Below, in pieces: positions 45,426 to 54,051 of a stretch of DNA of 64,000 nt. Origin of the DNA: DASQUK01 sp046726215 (GTDB lineage Bacteria > Actinomycetota > Acidimicrobiia > Acidimicrobiales > VFJN01); assembly GCA_046726215.1 (NCBI GenBank), contig JBKPAA010000019.1, forward strand, positions 65,446 through 129,445, written 5' to 3'. The notes below the pieces were generated by a model. It did no database searches, was not told the origin of the DNA, and saw nothing but the letters and a program-made list of their open reading frames with translations. The position numbers and the translations under genes are program-made. The number at the start of each line of letters is the position of its first letter. Position 1 is the first letter of the stretch.

Positions 45426-46492
45426 TGACCGAGACCGACGTGGTGGCGGCGGAAACCGAGCCGAGGGCCGACGGGCCCCTCCTCGTCGCCAGCGACCTCG
45501 TCAAGGACTTCCCGATCCGCGGCGGGGTCTTGAGTCGCACGATGGGGTACGTCTCGGCCGTGGCCGGCGTCAGCCTGGCGGTCGATCGTGGCGAGACCCT
45601 CGGCCTGGTGGGCGAATCCGGCTGCGGGAAGTCGACCACCGGGCGCCTGCTGCTCAACCTCATCAGGCCGACGGCGGGTTCGGTCGTATTCGACGGGCAG
45701 GACATCAGCCGCATGAAGGGCAAGCGACTGGCCGAGATGCGCCGCCGGTTCCAGATCGTCTTCCAAGATCCCTACGCGTCGCTCAACCCCCGAATGACCA
45801 TCGGGGCGGCGCTCGCCGAGCCGCTGAAGGTCCATTTCGGCTGGCCGAAGGAAAAGGTCACCGGTCGCGTCCGCGAGCTGCTCCGGACCGTCGGTCTGTC
45901 CCCCGAGCACACCAACCGCTTCCCGCACGAGTTCTCCGGTGGGCAGCGCCAGCGGGTCGGCATCGCCAGGGCGCTGGCGCTCGAGCCCGAGATGATCGTG
46001 CTCGACGAGCCCGTGTCGGCCCTCGACGTCTCGATCCAGGCCGGCGTCGTCAACCTGCTGCAGCGCCTGCAGGACGAGTTGGGGCTCGCCTACGTGTTCA
46101 TCGCCCACGACCTGTCGGTGGTGCGCCACATCTCCGACCGCGTCGCGGTGATGTACCTCGGCAAGATCGTCGAGCGCGGCGAGCGGAAGGCGATCTACGA
46201 GAACTCGGGGCACCCGTACACGCACGCGCTGCTCTCGGCCATCCCGCTCCCCGACCCAGATCGGGAGAGGTCGCGCGAGCGCGTCCTCCTCACGGGTGAC
46301 GTGCCGAGCCCCGCCAACCCGCCCTCGGGATGCCGATTCCGCACCCGCTGCTGGTTGAAGCGCCAGCTCGAAGACGGCGGGGTCGACACGTCAGTGTGCA
46401 GCGAGCAGGAGCCGGTCCTCGAGATCCGCCCCTCGAGCGGGGTCGAGCATCCCGTGGCGTGCCACTTCGCGCGCCAGACGACCGTGGTCTAG
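45425..46492 (+). CDS. oppF: oligopeptide ABC transporter ATP-binding protein (second)
   Basis: Predicted 355 residues. Walker A GESGCGKSTTGRLLLNLI, Q-loop FQIVFQDPYASLNPRMTI, signature FSGGQRQRVGIARALALEP, Walker B VLDEPVSALDVSIQAGV, H-loop FIAHDLSVV, and C-terminal PSGCRFRTRCW with the Cys set typical of OppF. With OppD it drives import. ATG 45425 overlaps the oppD stop. The stop codon TAG is part of the -10 candidate of secG. Confidence 0.93.
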   Translation: MTETDVVAAETEPRADGPLLVASDLVKDFPIRGGVLSRTMGYVSAVAGVSLAVDRGETLGLVGESGCGKSTTGRLLLNLIRPTAGSVVFDGQDISRMKGKRLAEMRRRFQIVFQDPYASLNPRMTIGAALAEPLKVHFGWPKEKVTGRVRELLRTVGLSPEHTNRFPHEFSGGQRQRVGIARALALEPEMIVLDEPVSALDVSIQAGVVNLLQRLQDELGLAYVFIAHDLSVVRHISDRVAVMYLGKIVERGERKAIYENSGHPYTHALLSAIPLPDPDRERSRERVLLTGDVPSPANPPSGCRFRTRCWLKRQLEDGGVDTSVCSEQEPVLEIRPSSGVEHPVACHFARQTTVV

Positions 46493-46527
46493 TCTGGCAG
46501 TTCGCGCCAGACCAGGAGACCGTCCCC

Positions 46528-46758
46528 GTGATCACCGGCATCACCGCCGCGCTCGCCATCATCACCTCGTTGCTGCTCGTCGTGCTGGTGCTGTTGCACA
46601 GCGGCAAGGGCGGTGGGCTCTCCGACATGTTCGGCGGGGGCATGGGCTCCAGTGCCATGGGTTCCACGGTGATGGAACGCAACCTCGACCGCCTGACGGT
46701 GATCGTGGCGCTCGTGTGGTCGTTCACGGTGCTGGCGCTGTCCTTGATGCTCGGCTGA
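46528..46758 (+). CDS. secG: preprotein translocase subunit SecG
   Basis: Predicted 76 residues with two membrane segments (TAALAIITSLLLVVLVLLHS and LDRLTVIVALVWSFTVLALS) joined by the diagnostic loop GKGGGLSDMFGGGMGSS. SecG assists SecYE during protein export. GTG start with AGGAGA ~9 bases upstream. TAGTCT (46490-46495), overlapping the oppF stop, could be its own -10, so secG may be expressed apart from the transporter. Confidence 0.93.
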   Translation: MITGITAALAIITSLLLVVLVLLHSGKGGGLSDMFGGGMGSSAMGSTVMERNLDRLTVIVALVWSFTVLALSLMLG

Positions 46759-46795
46759 AACTCGTTCTGGTTGCGGCTGTACGGTCAGGCGCTGC

Positions 46796-46828
46796 ATGAC
46801 CATGACCGGCCCGGATCTGGATCGATGA
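46796..46828 (+). other. 10-codon upstream reading frame coupled to the molybdenum hydroxylase gene
   Basis: ATG 46796 opens MTMTGPDLDR and its TGA (46826-46828) overlaps the large-subunit ATG 46825 as ATGA. TACGGT (46780-46785) ends 10 bases before ATG 46796, so a transcript could start at or just before this short frame. A leaderless mini-frame would bring ribosomes to a gene whose own ATG has no SD. Translation of it is inference. Confidence 0.4.
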
Positions 46829-49137
46829 GCATCCTCGGCAGCCGGGTGCTGCGGATCGAGGACCCTCGCCTGCTGACCAGCGGCGGCACCTATTGCGCCG
46901 ACGTGCGTGACCCTCGCCTCGACGGGGCCGTCCACGCCAACTACGTGCGCTCGACCGTGGCCCACGCCCGGCTGGTGTCGGTGGACGTGGACGCCGCCCG
47001 CGTCATGCCGGGCGTCGTGGACGCGGTCGCCGGCACCGACGTCGAGCTGCCGCCGATACCCGGCTGGTTCAACCCCGCGATGGTCCGGACCCACCTCGCC
47101 CGCGACCGGGCCCGGTTCGTCGGCGAACCCGTGGCGGTGGTGCTCGCCGAGCGCCCCGATCAGGCCGAGGACGCGGCCGAGGCGGTGGCGGTCGGCTACG
47201 AGCCGTTGCCGGCCCTGACCGACCCGATGGCCGCCCTCACCAGCGAAGTCACGCTGTTCCCCGACGTCGGGACCAACCTGGTGTGCGAGTTCGGCGAACC
47301 GGCCCGCGATGACCCGGACGCGCTCGATCGCTGCGAGGTCGTGGTCCGCCGTCGCCTGGTCAACCAGCGGGTGGCGGCCTGCCCGCTGGAGGTGCGGTCG
47401 TCGGCGGCGGCGTGGGTCGACGGCCGGCTGCACATGTGGTGCTCGACGCAGGCCCCCCACGCGGTCCGGGACGCCCTGGGGGGCCTCTACGGCGTCGACA
47501 CCGGCGGCGTGGCCGTGGTCGCCCCCGACGTGGGCGGCGGGTTCGGGGCCAAGATCGACCTCCACCCCGAGGAGCTGCTGCTGCCGTGGCTGGCACGCCG
47601 CTGTGGCCGGCCCGTCCGCTGGGTCGAGAGCCGCAGCGAGAACCTGCTGGCGATGGTGCAGGGCCGCGCCCAGGTGCAGGACGTGGCCATCGGCGGGCGG
47701 CGCGACGGCACCGTCGAGGCCTACCGGCTGTCGATCGTGCAGGATGCCGGCGCCTACCCGACCGCGGGCGCCTACCTGCCCATGCTGACGCGGTCGATGG
47801 CGGCCGGCACGTACGCCATAGCCGTGGTCGAGACGGACGCGCGGGTGGTGGTCACCACCACCCCGCCGGTCGGGCCCTACCGCGGTGCGGGCCGGCCCGA
47901 GGCCGCCGCCGCCATCGAACGGGCGATCGACCTGTTCGCGGCCGAGCTTCAGATGGATCCCACGGAGGTGCGCCGGCGCAACCTGCTGGCCCGGTTCGAC
48001 GAACCCCACACGACGCCCACCGGCCAGACCTACGACTGCGGGGACTACCCAGCGGCTTTGGAGAGGGTGCTGGCGGCCGCCGGGCACGGCGAGCTGCGCG
48101 CCGAGCAGCGGCGCCGCCGCCAGCGGGGAGACGCCCGGCTCCTGGGCATCGGCGTTGCCACCTACGTGGAGGTCACCGCCGTTCCCTCGGGGGGGACCGA
48201 GTTCGCCCGCGTGGAGGTGCGACCCCGGCTCGACGCAGCCGGCGCCGACGCCGTCGACGTCGCGGTCGCTACGGGGACCTCGCCCCACGGCCAGGGCCTG
48301 GCGACCGCGTTCGCCATGCTGGTGGCCGACGAGCTGGGTGTCCCGCTCGAGTACGTCAGCGTGCGGCACGGCGACACCGATGCGGTCCCGAGGGGCGGCG
48401 GCACGATGGGATCGCGGTCGGTCCAGCTGGGCGGGTCGGCGGTGCACGGCGCGGCCATCGAGGTGGTGGAGCAGGCGCGGAAGGTCGCCGCCGACCTCCT
48501 GGAGGCGGCCGTGGACGACGTGGTCCACGACGCCGCGGCGGGAGCCTTCTGCGTGGCCGGGGCCCCGGCCGGGAAGCGCAGCTGGGCCGAGGTGGCCGCG
48601 GCCGCGGATTCCGCCGGGACGCCGCTCGCAGCCGACCACGACTTCGAGGTGGCGCACTCGACCTTCCCGTTCGGGGCGCACGTGGCCGTCGTCGAGGTCG
48701 ACACGGAGACCGGCGACGTCCGGCTGGTGCGTCTGGTGGCCTGCGACGACGCCGGCCGCATCGTCAATCCGCTGCTCGCCCACGGCCAGCGCCACGGCGG
48801 GCTGGCCCAGGGGGCGGCGCAGGCGCTGTACGAGCAGGTCGCGTTCGACGACGACGGGAACCCACTGACGGCCAGCTTCGCCGACTACCAGATCGTCTCG
48901 GCGGCGGAGCTGCCGTCGTTCGAGCTCGTCGACCTGGAGACGCCGACCTGGGTCAACGCCCTCGGTGCCAAGGGCATCGGCGAGTCCGGGACGATCGGCT
49001 CGACCCCCGCAGTCCAAAACGCGGTGTGCGACGCGCTCGCTCACCTGGGCGTGCGTCACGTCGACATGCCCTGCACGCCGGAGAGGGTGTGGCGGGCCAT
49101 CCGGGAAACGGGCAGGATGAGCACCAGCGGGCCGTGA
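46825..49137 (+). CDS. molybdenum hydroxylase large subunit (xanthine dehydrogenase/CoxL form II family), first copy
   Basis: Predicted 770 residues. Family motifs: GVFGAK-type VGGGFGAKIDLHPEELL (Moco contact), ESRSENLLAMVQGRAQ, PVGPYRGAGRPEAAAAIER (active-site loop), GTSPHGQGLATAFA (Gln ligand region), GTMGSRSVQLGG, and GAKGIGESGTIGSTPAVQNAV with the catalytic Glu. The loop GPYRGAGR shows it is not form I CO dehydrogenase, which has a Cys in a different loop. It oxidises some aldehyde, purine or N-heterocycle. First gene of the cluster; the small subunit gene follows after 36 bases. Confidence 0.9.
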   Translation: MSILGSRVLRIEDPRLLTSGGTYCADVRDPRLDGAVHANYVRSTVAHARLVSVDVDAARVMPGVVDAVAGTDVELPPIPGWFNPAMVRTHLARDRARFVGEPVAVVLAERPDQAEDAAEAVAVGYEPLPALTDPMAALTSEVTLFPDVGTNLVCEFGEPARDDPDALDRCEVVVRRRLVNQRVAACPLEVRSSAAAWVDGRLHMWCSTQAPHAVRDALGGLYGVDTGGVAVVAPDVGGGFGAKIDLHPEELLLPWLARRCGRPVRWVESRSENLLAMVQGRAQVQDVAIGGRRDGTVEAYRLSIVQDAGAYPTAGAYLPMLTRSMAAGTYAIAVVETDARVVVTTTPPVGPYRGAGRPEAAAAIERAIDLFAAELQMDPTEVRRRNLLARFDEPHTTPTGQTYDCGDYPAALERVLAAAGHGELRAEQRRRRQRGDARLLGIGVATYVEVTAVPSGGTEFARVEVRPRLDAAGADAVDVAVATGTSPHGQGLATAFAMLVADELGVPLEYVSVRHGDTDAVPRGGGTMGSRSVQLGGSAVHGAAIEVVEQARKVAADLLEAAVDDVVHDAAAGAFCVAGAPAGKRSWAEVAAAADSAGTPLAADHDFEVAHSTFPFGAHVAVVEVDTETGDVRLVRLVACDDAGRIVNPLLAHGQRHGGLAQGAAQALYEQVAFDDDGNPLTASFADYQIVSAAELPSFELVDLETPTWVNALGAKGIGESGTIGSTPAVQNAVCDALAHLGVRHVDMPCTPERVWRAIRETGRMSTSGP

Positions 49138-49173
49138 CGACCGGTCACGGCCGAAGGTGAGGGGGCCGCCGCT

Positions 49174-49680
49174 GTGAACATCACCCTTTCGGTCAACGGG
49201 GAGGAGCGCTCGTCCGACGTCGAACCTCGCCGGCTGCTGGTGCACCACCTGAGGGACGACCTCGGCCTCACCGGCACCAACGTCGGCTGCGACACCTCGT
49301 CGTGCGGGGCCTGCACGGTCCTCATGGACGGGGAGTCGGTGAAGTCGTGCACGGTCCTCGCGGTGCAGGCCGACGGCCACGAGATCACCACGATCGAGGG
49401 CTTGGCCGCGCTCGCACGCGCGGGCGACGGTGAGGCCGGCGCGCTGCATCCGATGCAGCAGGCCTTCCACGAGCAGCACGGCCTGCAGTGCGGGTACTGC
49501 ACCCCCGGTATGGTGATGGCCGCGGTGTCGCTGCTGGCAGAGAATCCGCATCCCAGCGAGGCCGACGTGCGGCTGGGGTTGGAGGGCAACCTCTGTCGCT
49601 GCACCGGCTACCACAACATCGTGCGGTCGGTGCTCGCCGCCGCCGGCGATCTGCCGGCGTCCGAGGAGGTGCCGGCATGA
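49174..49680 (+). CDS. coxS: molybdenum hydroxylase [2Fe-2S] subunit (CoxS/XdhC-small type)
   Basis: Predicted 168 residues. N-terminal plant-type ferredoxin Cys set GCDTSSCGACTVLMDG...C, and the C-terminal four-helix domain cluster LQCGYCTPGMVMAA and GNLCRCTGYHNIV. It passes electrons from the Mo site to the FAD subunit. GTG start 49174. The stop overlaps the next gene's ATG (ATGA). It is the only small subunit present for two large subunits. Confidence 0.95.
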   Translation: MNITLSVNGEERSSDVEPRRLLVHHLRDDLGLTGTNVGCDTSSCGACTVLMDGESVKSCTVLAVQADGHEITTIEGLAALARAGDGEAGALHPMQQAFHEQHGLQCGYCTPGMVMAAVSLLAENPHPSEADVRLGLEGNLCRCTGYHNIVRSVLAAAGDLPASEEVPA

Positions 49681-52067
49681 CCGCCACCGACGCCACCCGG
49701 GAGGCCGCCGCCCGGGGGATGGGCGCCCGCCTGCCCCGCAAGGAGGATGCTCGCCTGCTCACCGGCGAGGCGCGTTTCGTCGACGACCTGTCCCTCCCGG
49801 GTGCGCTCTGGATGGGCATGGTCCGCAGCCCGTTCGCCCACGCCCGCATCGGCAACATCGACGCCAGCGCGGCACTGGCCATCCCCGGCGTGCGGCACGT
49901 GTTCACGGGGACTGACCTTAGAGACGGGTGGGCGGCAGCCATGCCCTGCGCCTGGCCGGTCACGGAGGACATGAAGGCGCCCGACCACTGGCCGGTCGCC
50001 GTCGACAAGGCCTGCTACGTCGGCGACATCGTGGCGGTGGTGGTGGCGGAGAGCCGCTATGCCGCCACCGACGGCGTCGATGCCGTGGTGGTCGACTACG
50101 ACCCCATGGAGGCCGTCGTCGACCTCGAGGACGCCGCCAGCGACCGCGTGGTGATCCACGAGGGGCTCGGCACCAACCGCAGCTACACCTGGACGCTGGT
50201 GCCCGATCCGGACGCCGTGGAACGGGCGTTCGCGGAGGCGGCCCACGTCGTGCGGGAGCGCTACCTGCAACAGCGCTTGATCCCAGTGGCGATCGAGCCC
50301 CGGGGCGTAGCCGCCGTGCCGGGCGTCTACGGCGGCGACCTCACCGTCTATTCGGCGACGCAGATACCCCACATCCTCAAGATCATGATCACCGCCACCT
50401 GTGGCGTCCCCGAGGCCAAGGTACGGGTCATCGCCCCCGCGGTGGGTGGCGGGTTCGGGTCCAAGCTCAACGTCTACGCCGAGGAGCTCATCGCCGTGGC
50501 GGTCGCCCAGCGCCTGGGCGTGCCCACCCGCTGGACCGAGGGCCGCAGCGAGAACTCGGTGGCCACGATCCAGGGCAGGGGGCAGATCCAGGACATCGAG
50601 CTGGCGGCCGGTGCCGAGGGCAAGGTCACCGCCGTCCGGGTCAAGCTGCTGGCCGACATGGGGGCCTACATGCAGCTGGTCACCCCCGGGATCCCGCTGC
50701 TGGGCGCCTTCCTGTATGGCGGGGTGTACGACGTCCCCGCGTACTCGTTCGAGTGCACGGGCGTGTTCACGACCAAGACGCCGACCGATGCCTACCGGGG
50801 TGCGGGGCGGCCCGAGGCGACCTATGCCATCGAGCGGGCGATCGAGTCCCTGGCCCGCGAGGTCGGCGTCGACTCCGCCGAGATCCGCCGACGCAACTAC
50901 ATCCCGGCCGATCGGTTCCCGTACGACGCCTCGTCGGGGCTGACCTTCGACTCCGGGAACTACGAGCCGACGCTCGATCGGGCGCTCGAGCTGGTGGGCC
51001 ACGATGCGCGCCGGGCCGACCAGCAACGCCGGCGTGACGCCGGCGACACCAAGCACCTGGGCATCGGCATCGCCACGTACGTTGAGATGTGCGGGCTCGC
51101 CCCGAGCCGCGTGCTGGCGTCGCTGAACTACGCCGCCGGTGGATGGGAGGCCGCGACGGTGCGGGTGCTCCCGACCGGCACGGTCCAGGTGGTGAGCGGC
51201 ACCACGCCGCACGGGCAGGGCCACGAGACCACCTGGTCGCAGATCGTGGCCGACAAGCTCGGTGTCGACCCCGACAGCGTGGAGGTGCTGCACTCCGACA
51301 CCGCCGTCAGCCCCATCGGCATGGACACGTACGGCAGTCGCTCGCTGGCGGTCGGCGGCGTGGCGGTAGGCATGGCCGCCGACCAGGTGCTCGACAAGGC
51401 CCGCAAGATCGCCGCCCACCAGCTCGAGTGCGCGGAGGACGACCTCGAGCTCGTTGACGGGGAGCTGCGGGTCAAGGGCACGCCGACCAAGGCGATGACG
51501 CTCCAGGCCCTCGCCTTCGAGGCCTTCAGCGCCCACAACCTGCCCGACGGTCTCGAGCCCAATCTCGTGGGCCAGGTCACGTACGACCCACCCAACTTCG
51601 TGTTCCCCTTCGGGACCCACGTTGCCGTGGTCGAGGTCGACGAGGAGACGGGCGGCGTCGAGCTGCTCGACTACGCCGCAGTCGACGACTGCGGCGTGCA
51701 GGTCAACCCCATGATCGTCGAGGGCCAGCTCCACGGGGGCATCGTCCAGGGCGCCGCCCAGGCGCTGTGGGAGGAAGCGGTGTACGACGGCGAGGGGCTG
51801 CTGCGCAACCCCACGCTGACCGACTACTGCGTGCCCTCGGCCGCCGAGGTGCCGAACATCAGGCTCGACCACACGGTCACGCCGAGCCCCACCAACCCGC
51901 TCGGTGTGAAGGGCATCGGTGAGGCCGGCACGATCGTGTCGACCCCGACCGTCATCAACGCCATCGTCGACGCCCTGGCGCCGCTGGGGATCACCGACAT
52001 CGCCATGCCGGCCACCCCCGAACGGGTGTGGGCGGCCATCCGGGAGGCTCGGGAGGGACAGGCATGA
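49677..52067 (+). CDS. coxL: molybdenum hydroxylase large subunit (CoxL form II family), second copy
   Basis: Predicted 796 residues. GMGARLPRKEDARLLTGEARFVDD at the N-terminus, VGGGFGSKLNVYAEELIAVA, EGRSENSVATIQGRGQ, TPTDAYRGAGRPEATYAIERAI, GTTPHGQGHETTWSQ and GVKGIGEAGTIVSTPTVINAIVDAL with the catalytic Glu. AYRGAGR marks a form II (non-CO) member. It is clearly a paralogue of the 46825 gene but not a recent copy; overall match is patchy. ATGA overlaps on both sides bind it to the small and medium subunit genes, so this is likely the main catalytic subunit. Confidence 0.92.
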   Translation: MTATDATREAAARGMGARLPRKEDARLLTGEARFVDDLSLPGALWMGMVRSPFAHARIGNIDASAALAIPGVRHVFTGTDLRDGWAAAMPCAWPVTEDMKAPDHWPVAVDKACYVGDIVAVVVAESRYAATDGVDAVVVDYDPMEAVVDLEDAASDRVVIHEGLGTNRSYTWTLVPDPDAVERAFAEAAHVVRERYLQQRLIPVAIEPRGVAAVPGVYGGDLTVYSATQIPHILKIMITATCGVPEAKVRVIAPAVGGGFGSKLNVYAEELIAVAVAQRLGVPTRWTEGRSENSVATIQGRGQIQDIELAAGAEGKVTAVRVKLLADMGAYMQLVTPGIPLLGAFLYGGVYDVPAYSFECTGVFTTKTPTDAYRGAGRPEATYAIERAIESLAREVGVDSAEIRRRNYIPADRFPYDASSGLTFDSGNYEPTLDRALELVGHDARRADQQRRRDAGDTKHLGIGIATYVEMCGLAPSRVLASLNYAAGGWEAATVRVLPTGTVQVVSGTTPHGQGHETTWSQIVADKLGVDPDSVEVLHSDTAVSPIGMDTYGSRSLAVGGVAVGMAADQVLDKARKIAAHQLECAEDDLELVDGELRVKGTPTKAMTLQALAFEAFSAHNLPDGLEPNLVGQVTYDPPNFVFPFGTHVAVVEVDEETGGVELLDYAAVDDCGVQVNPMIVEGQLHGGIVQGAAQALWEEAVYDGEGLLRNPTLTDYCVPSAAEVPNIRLDHTVTPSPTNPLGVKGIGEAGTIVSTPTVINAIVDALAPLGITDIAMPATPERVWAAIREAREGQA

Positions 52068-52897
52068 TCCCCGCAGCATTCGACTACCAACGCGCGTCCA
52101 GCGTCGACGAAGCCGTCGGGCTGCTGGGCGAGCACGGGGACGACGCCAAGCTGCTGGCCGGCGGCCACTCGCTGCTGCCGCTCATGAGGCTGCGTCTAGC
52201 CGCACCGGCGGTGCTCATCGACATCGGCCGCCTCGAGGACCTGTCATACGTGCGCAGCGACGGCGGCCAGGTGCGGATCGGCGCGCTCTGCCGGCACCAC
52301 GATCTGGCGACGTCCGATGAGCTGCGCGAGCAGGCGCCGCTGCTTGCCCACATCGCCGGGCAGATCGGTGACCCGCAGGTGCGTCACCGGGGCACGATCG
52401 GCGGCTCGATCGCCCACGGAGACCCGGCATCGGACCTTCCGGCGGCCCTGCTGGCGTTGCGGGGGACGCTGGTGGCTCGCGGCCCCGGCGGTGAGCGTGA
52501 GATCCCGGCGGACGAGATGTTCACGGGCTTCCTGGAGACGGCGTTGGCGCCGGACGAGGTCCTCACGGAGATCCGCGTCGCCGCGGTGGGCAGTGCGCCG
52601 TGGGGGTTCCAGAAGTTCGTGCGCCGAGCGCAGGACTGGGCGATTGTGGGCTGCGCGGCCGTGCTCGGCAACGGCGGGTCGGGTGGTCCCGGGGTCGGCC
52701 TGGTCAACATGGGCCCGACGCCGCTGCGGGCGGCCGGCGTGGAGGAGGCGCTCCGAAGCGGCGCCTCGCCGGGCGACGCCGCCGCGCACGCCGACGAGGG
52801 CACCGAGCCCACCGACGACCTCAACGCCTCCGCCGAGTATCGCCGGCACCTCGCCCGGGTGCTGGTCCGCCGCGCCCTGGAGTCGGCGCAGGCGTAG
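52064..52897 (+). CDS. coxM: molybdenum hydroxylase FAD-binding medium subunit
   Basis: Predicted 277 residues. FAD-binding motifs AKLLAGGHSLLPLMRLRL and VRHRGTIGGSIAHGDPASDLPAALLAL (the paired GGHS/TIGG loops of the PCMH fold), and the C-terminal CO-dehydrogenase flavoprotein domain (FQKFVRRAQDWAIVGCAAVL). It passes electrons from the Fe-S subunit to quinone, O2 or another acceptor. ATGA overlap with the large subunit; palindromic repeat family 3 follows 23 bases after the stop. Confidence 0.94.
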   Translation: MIPAAFDYQRASSVDEAVGLLGEHGDDAKLLAGGHSLLPLMRLRLAAPAVLIDIGRLEDLSYVRSDGGQVRIGALCRHHDLATSDELREQAPLLAHIAGQIGDPQVRHRGTIGGSIAHGDPASDLPAALLALRGTLVARGPGGEREIPADEMFTGFLETALAPDEVLTEIRVAAVGSAPWGFQKFVRRAQDWAIVGCAAVLGNGGSGGPGVGLVNMGPTPLRAAGVEEALRSGASPGDAAAHADEGTEPTDDLNASAEYRRHLARVLVRRALESAQA

Positions 52898-52919
52898 TTG
52901 GCGAGATCCCCTGCGTTAC

Positions 52920-53018
52920 CCGAGGCAATAGCGAACGCCATTCGTAGCCCGAGGCAATGGCGAACGGTTTGCGTTCGCCATTGCCTCGAGTCCCGGTGAA
53001 CGTTTGCCAGTGCCTCGG
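52920..53018. repeat. intergenic palindromic repeat family 3, copy B
   Basis: Inner perfect 17-base stem CGAGGCAATGGCGAACG (52950-52966) with its complement at 52972-52988, 5-base loop. Outer CGAGGCAATAGCGAACG (52921-52937) pairs with 53001-53018 with three mismatches. Same GAGGCAAT word and nested layout as 39162-39259. It separates the structural genes (coxM) from the maturation genes (moxR onward). Confidence 0.8.
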
Positions 53019-53073
53019 CTCGAGCGGGCTCGAAGGGGGCCGAGCCGGGGACCCCGGCCGTAGGCTGGTGGGC

Positions 53074-54051
53074 ATGTCCGCCGCATCCGCCGGTCCTGCC
53101 GGCCCCGTCGCCGACGCCCCTGGCGCAAGCGGGGCGGTCGCCGCCGACACCGTCGACGATGTCGTTGCGGGCCTGGCCGCCAACGACTACCTCGCCGACG
53201 AGGGGCTGGCCACGGCCGTGCTCCTGGCGCTGCGCCTGCAACGTCCACTGTTCCTGGAGGGCGACGCGGGGGTGGGCAAGACCGAGGTCGCCAAGGCCCT
53301 GAGCGCCTGGACAGGGGGCCGGCTGGTGCGGCTCCAGTGCTACGAGGGCATCGACGCCTCCCAGGCCCTGTACGAGTGGGATCACGCCCGCCAGCTGCTC
53401 CACCTCCGCGCCGCGGAGGCCGCCGGTCGGGCCAGCGCCACCGGCGTCGAGGCACTCGAGGATGAGCTCTACGCCGAGCGCTTCCTGGTCCGGCGTCCGC
53501 TGCTGCAGGCGCTCGACGGCGCCGGCGACGGCAGCGCCCCGCCGGTGCTGCTCATCGACGAGATCGACCGCGCCGACGACGAGTTCGAGGCGTTCCTGCT
53601 GGAGCTGCTGTCCGACTGGGCGGTGACCATTCCCGAACTGGGCACGGTGAGCGCCACGGTGCCCCCGGTGACCGTTCTCACGTCCAACCGGACCCGCGAC
53701 GTGCACGACGCCCTCAAACGCCGTTGCCTGTACCACTGGGTCGACCAGCCGGAGGTCGAGCGCGAGGTGGCGATCGTGCGGCTGCGGGCGCCCGAGGTGC
53801 CGGCGACGCTGGCCCGGGACGTGGCCATGGCCGTGGCCGAGGTGCGCACCTTCGGCCTCTACAAGCCGCCCGGCATCGCCGAGACCATCGACTGGGCCCG
53901 CGCGTTGACCACGCTCGGGCGGACGTCGCTCGATGCCGACGCCGCGTCGGCGACGATGGGGTCCGTGGTGAAGTACCGCGAGGACGAGCAGCGGGTGCGC
54001 GACCACGGGATCGACGAGCTCGTGCGGCAAGCGGTGCGCGGTGACGCCTGA
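53074..54051 (+). CDS. coxD: MoxR-type AAA+ ATPase (CoxD-like)
   Basis: Predicted 325 residues. Walker A LEGDAGVGKTEVAKAL, Walker B PVLLIDEIDRADDEFEAFLLELLSD, sensor I VTVLTSNRTRDVHDALKRRC, and a winged-helix-like lid at the end. In CO dehydrogenase clusters CoxD is a chaperone ATPase that helps complete the metal centre. TAGGCT (53061-53066) ends 7 bases before ATG 53074, so the maturation genes may have their own leaderless promoter. It overlaps the VWA gene by 11 bases. Confidence 0.92.
   Translation: MSAASAGPAGPVADAPGASGAVAADTVDDVVAGLAANDYLADEGLATAVLLALRLQRPLFLEGDAGVGKTEVAKALSAWTGGRLVRLQCYEGIDASQALYEWDHARQLLHLRAAEAAGRASATGVEALEDELYAERFLVRRPLLQALDGAGDGSAPPVLLIDEIDRADDEFEAFLLELLSDWAVTIPELGTVSATVPPVTVLTSNRTRDVHDALKRRCLYHWVDQPEVEREVAIVRLRAPEVPATLARDVAMAVAEVRTFGLYKPPGIAETIDWARALTTLGRTSLDADAASATMGSVVKYREDEQRVRDHGIDELVRQAVRGDA

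Noticed and set aside
46825..52067. Carbon monoxide dehydrogenase (form I)
   Set aside because: Both large subunits have YRGAGR loops without the Cys-containing active-site loop of true CO dehydrogenase.
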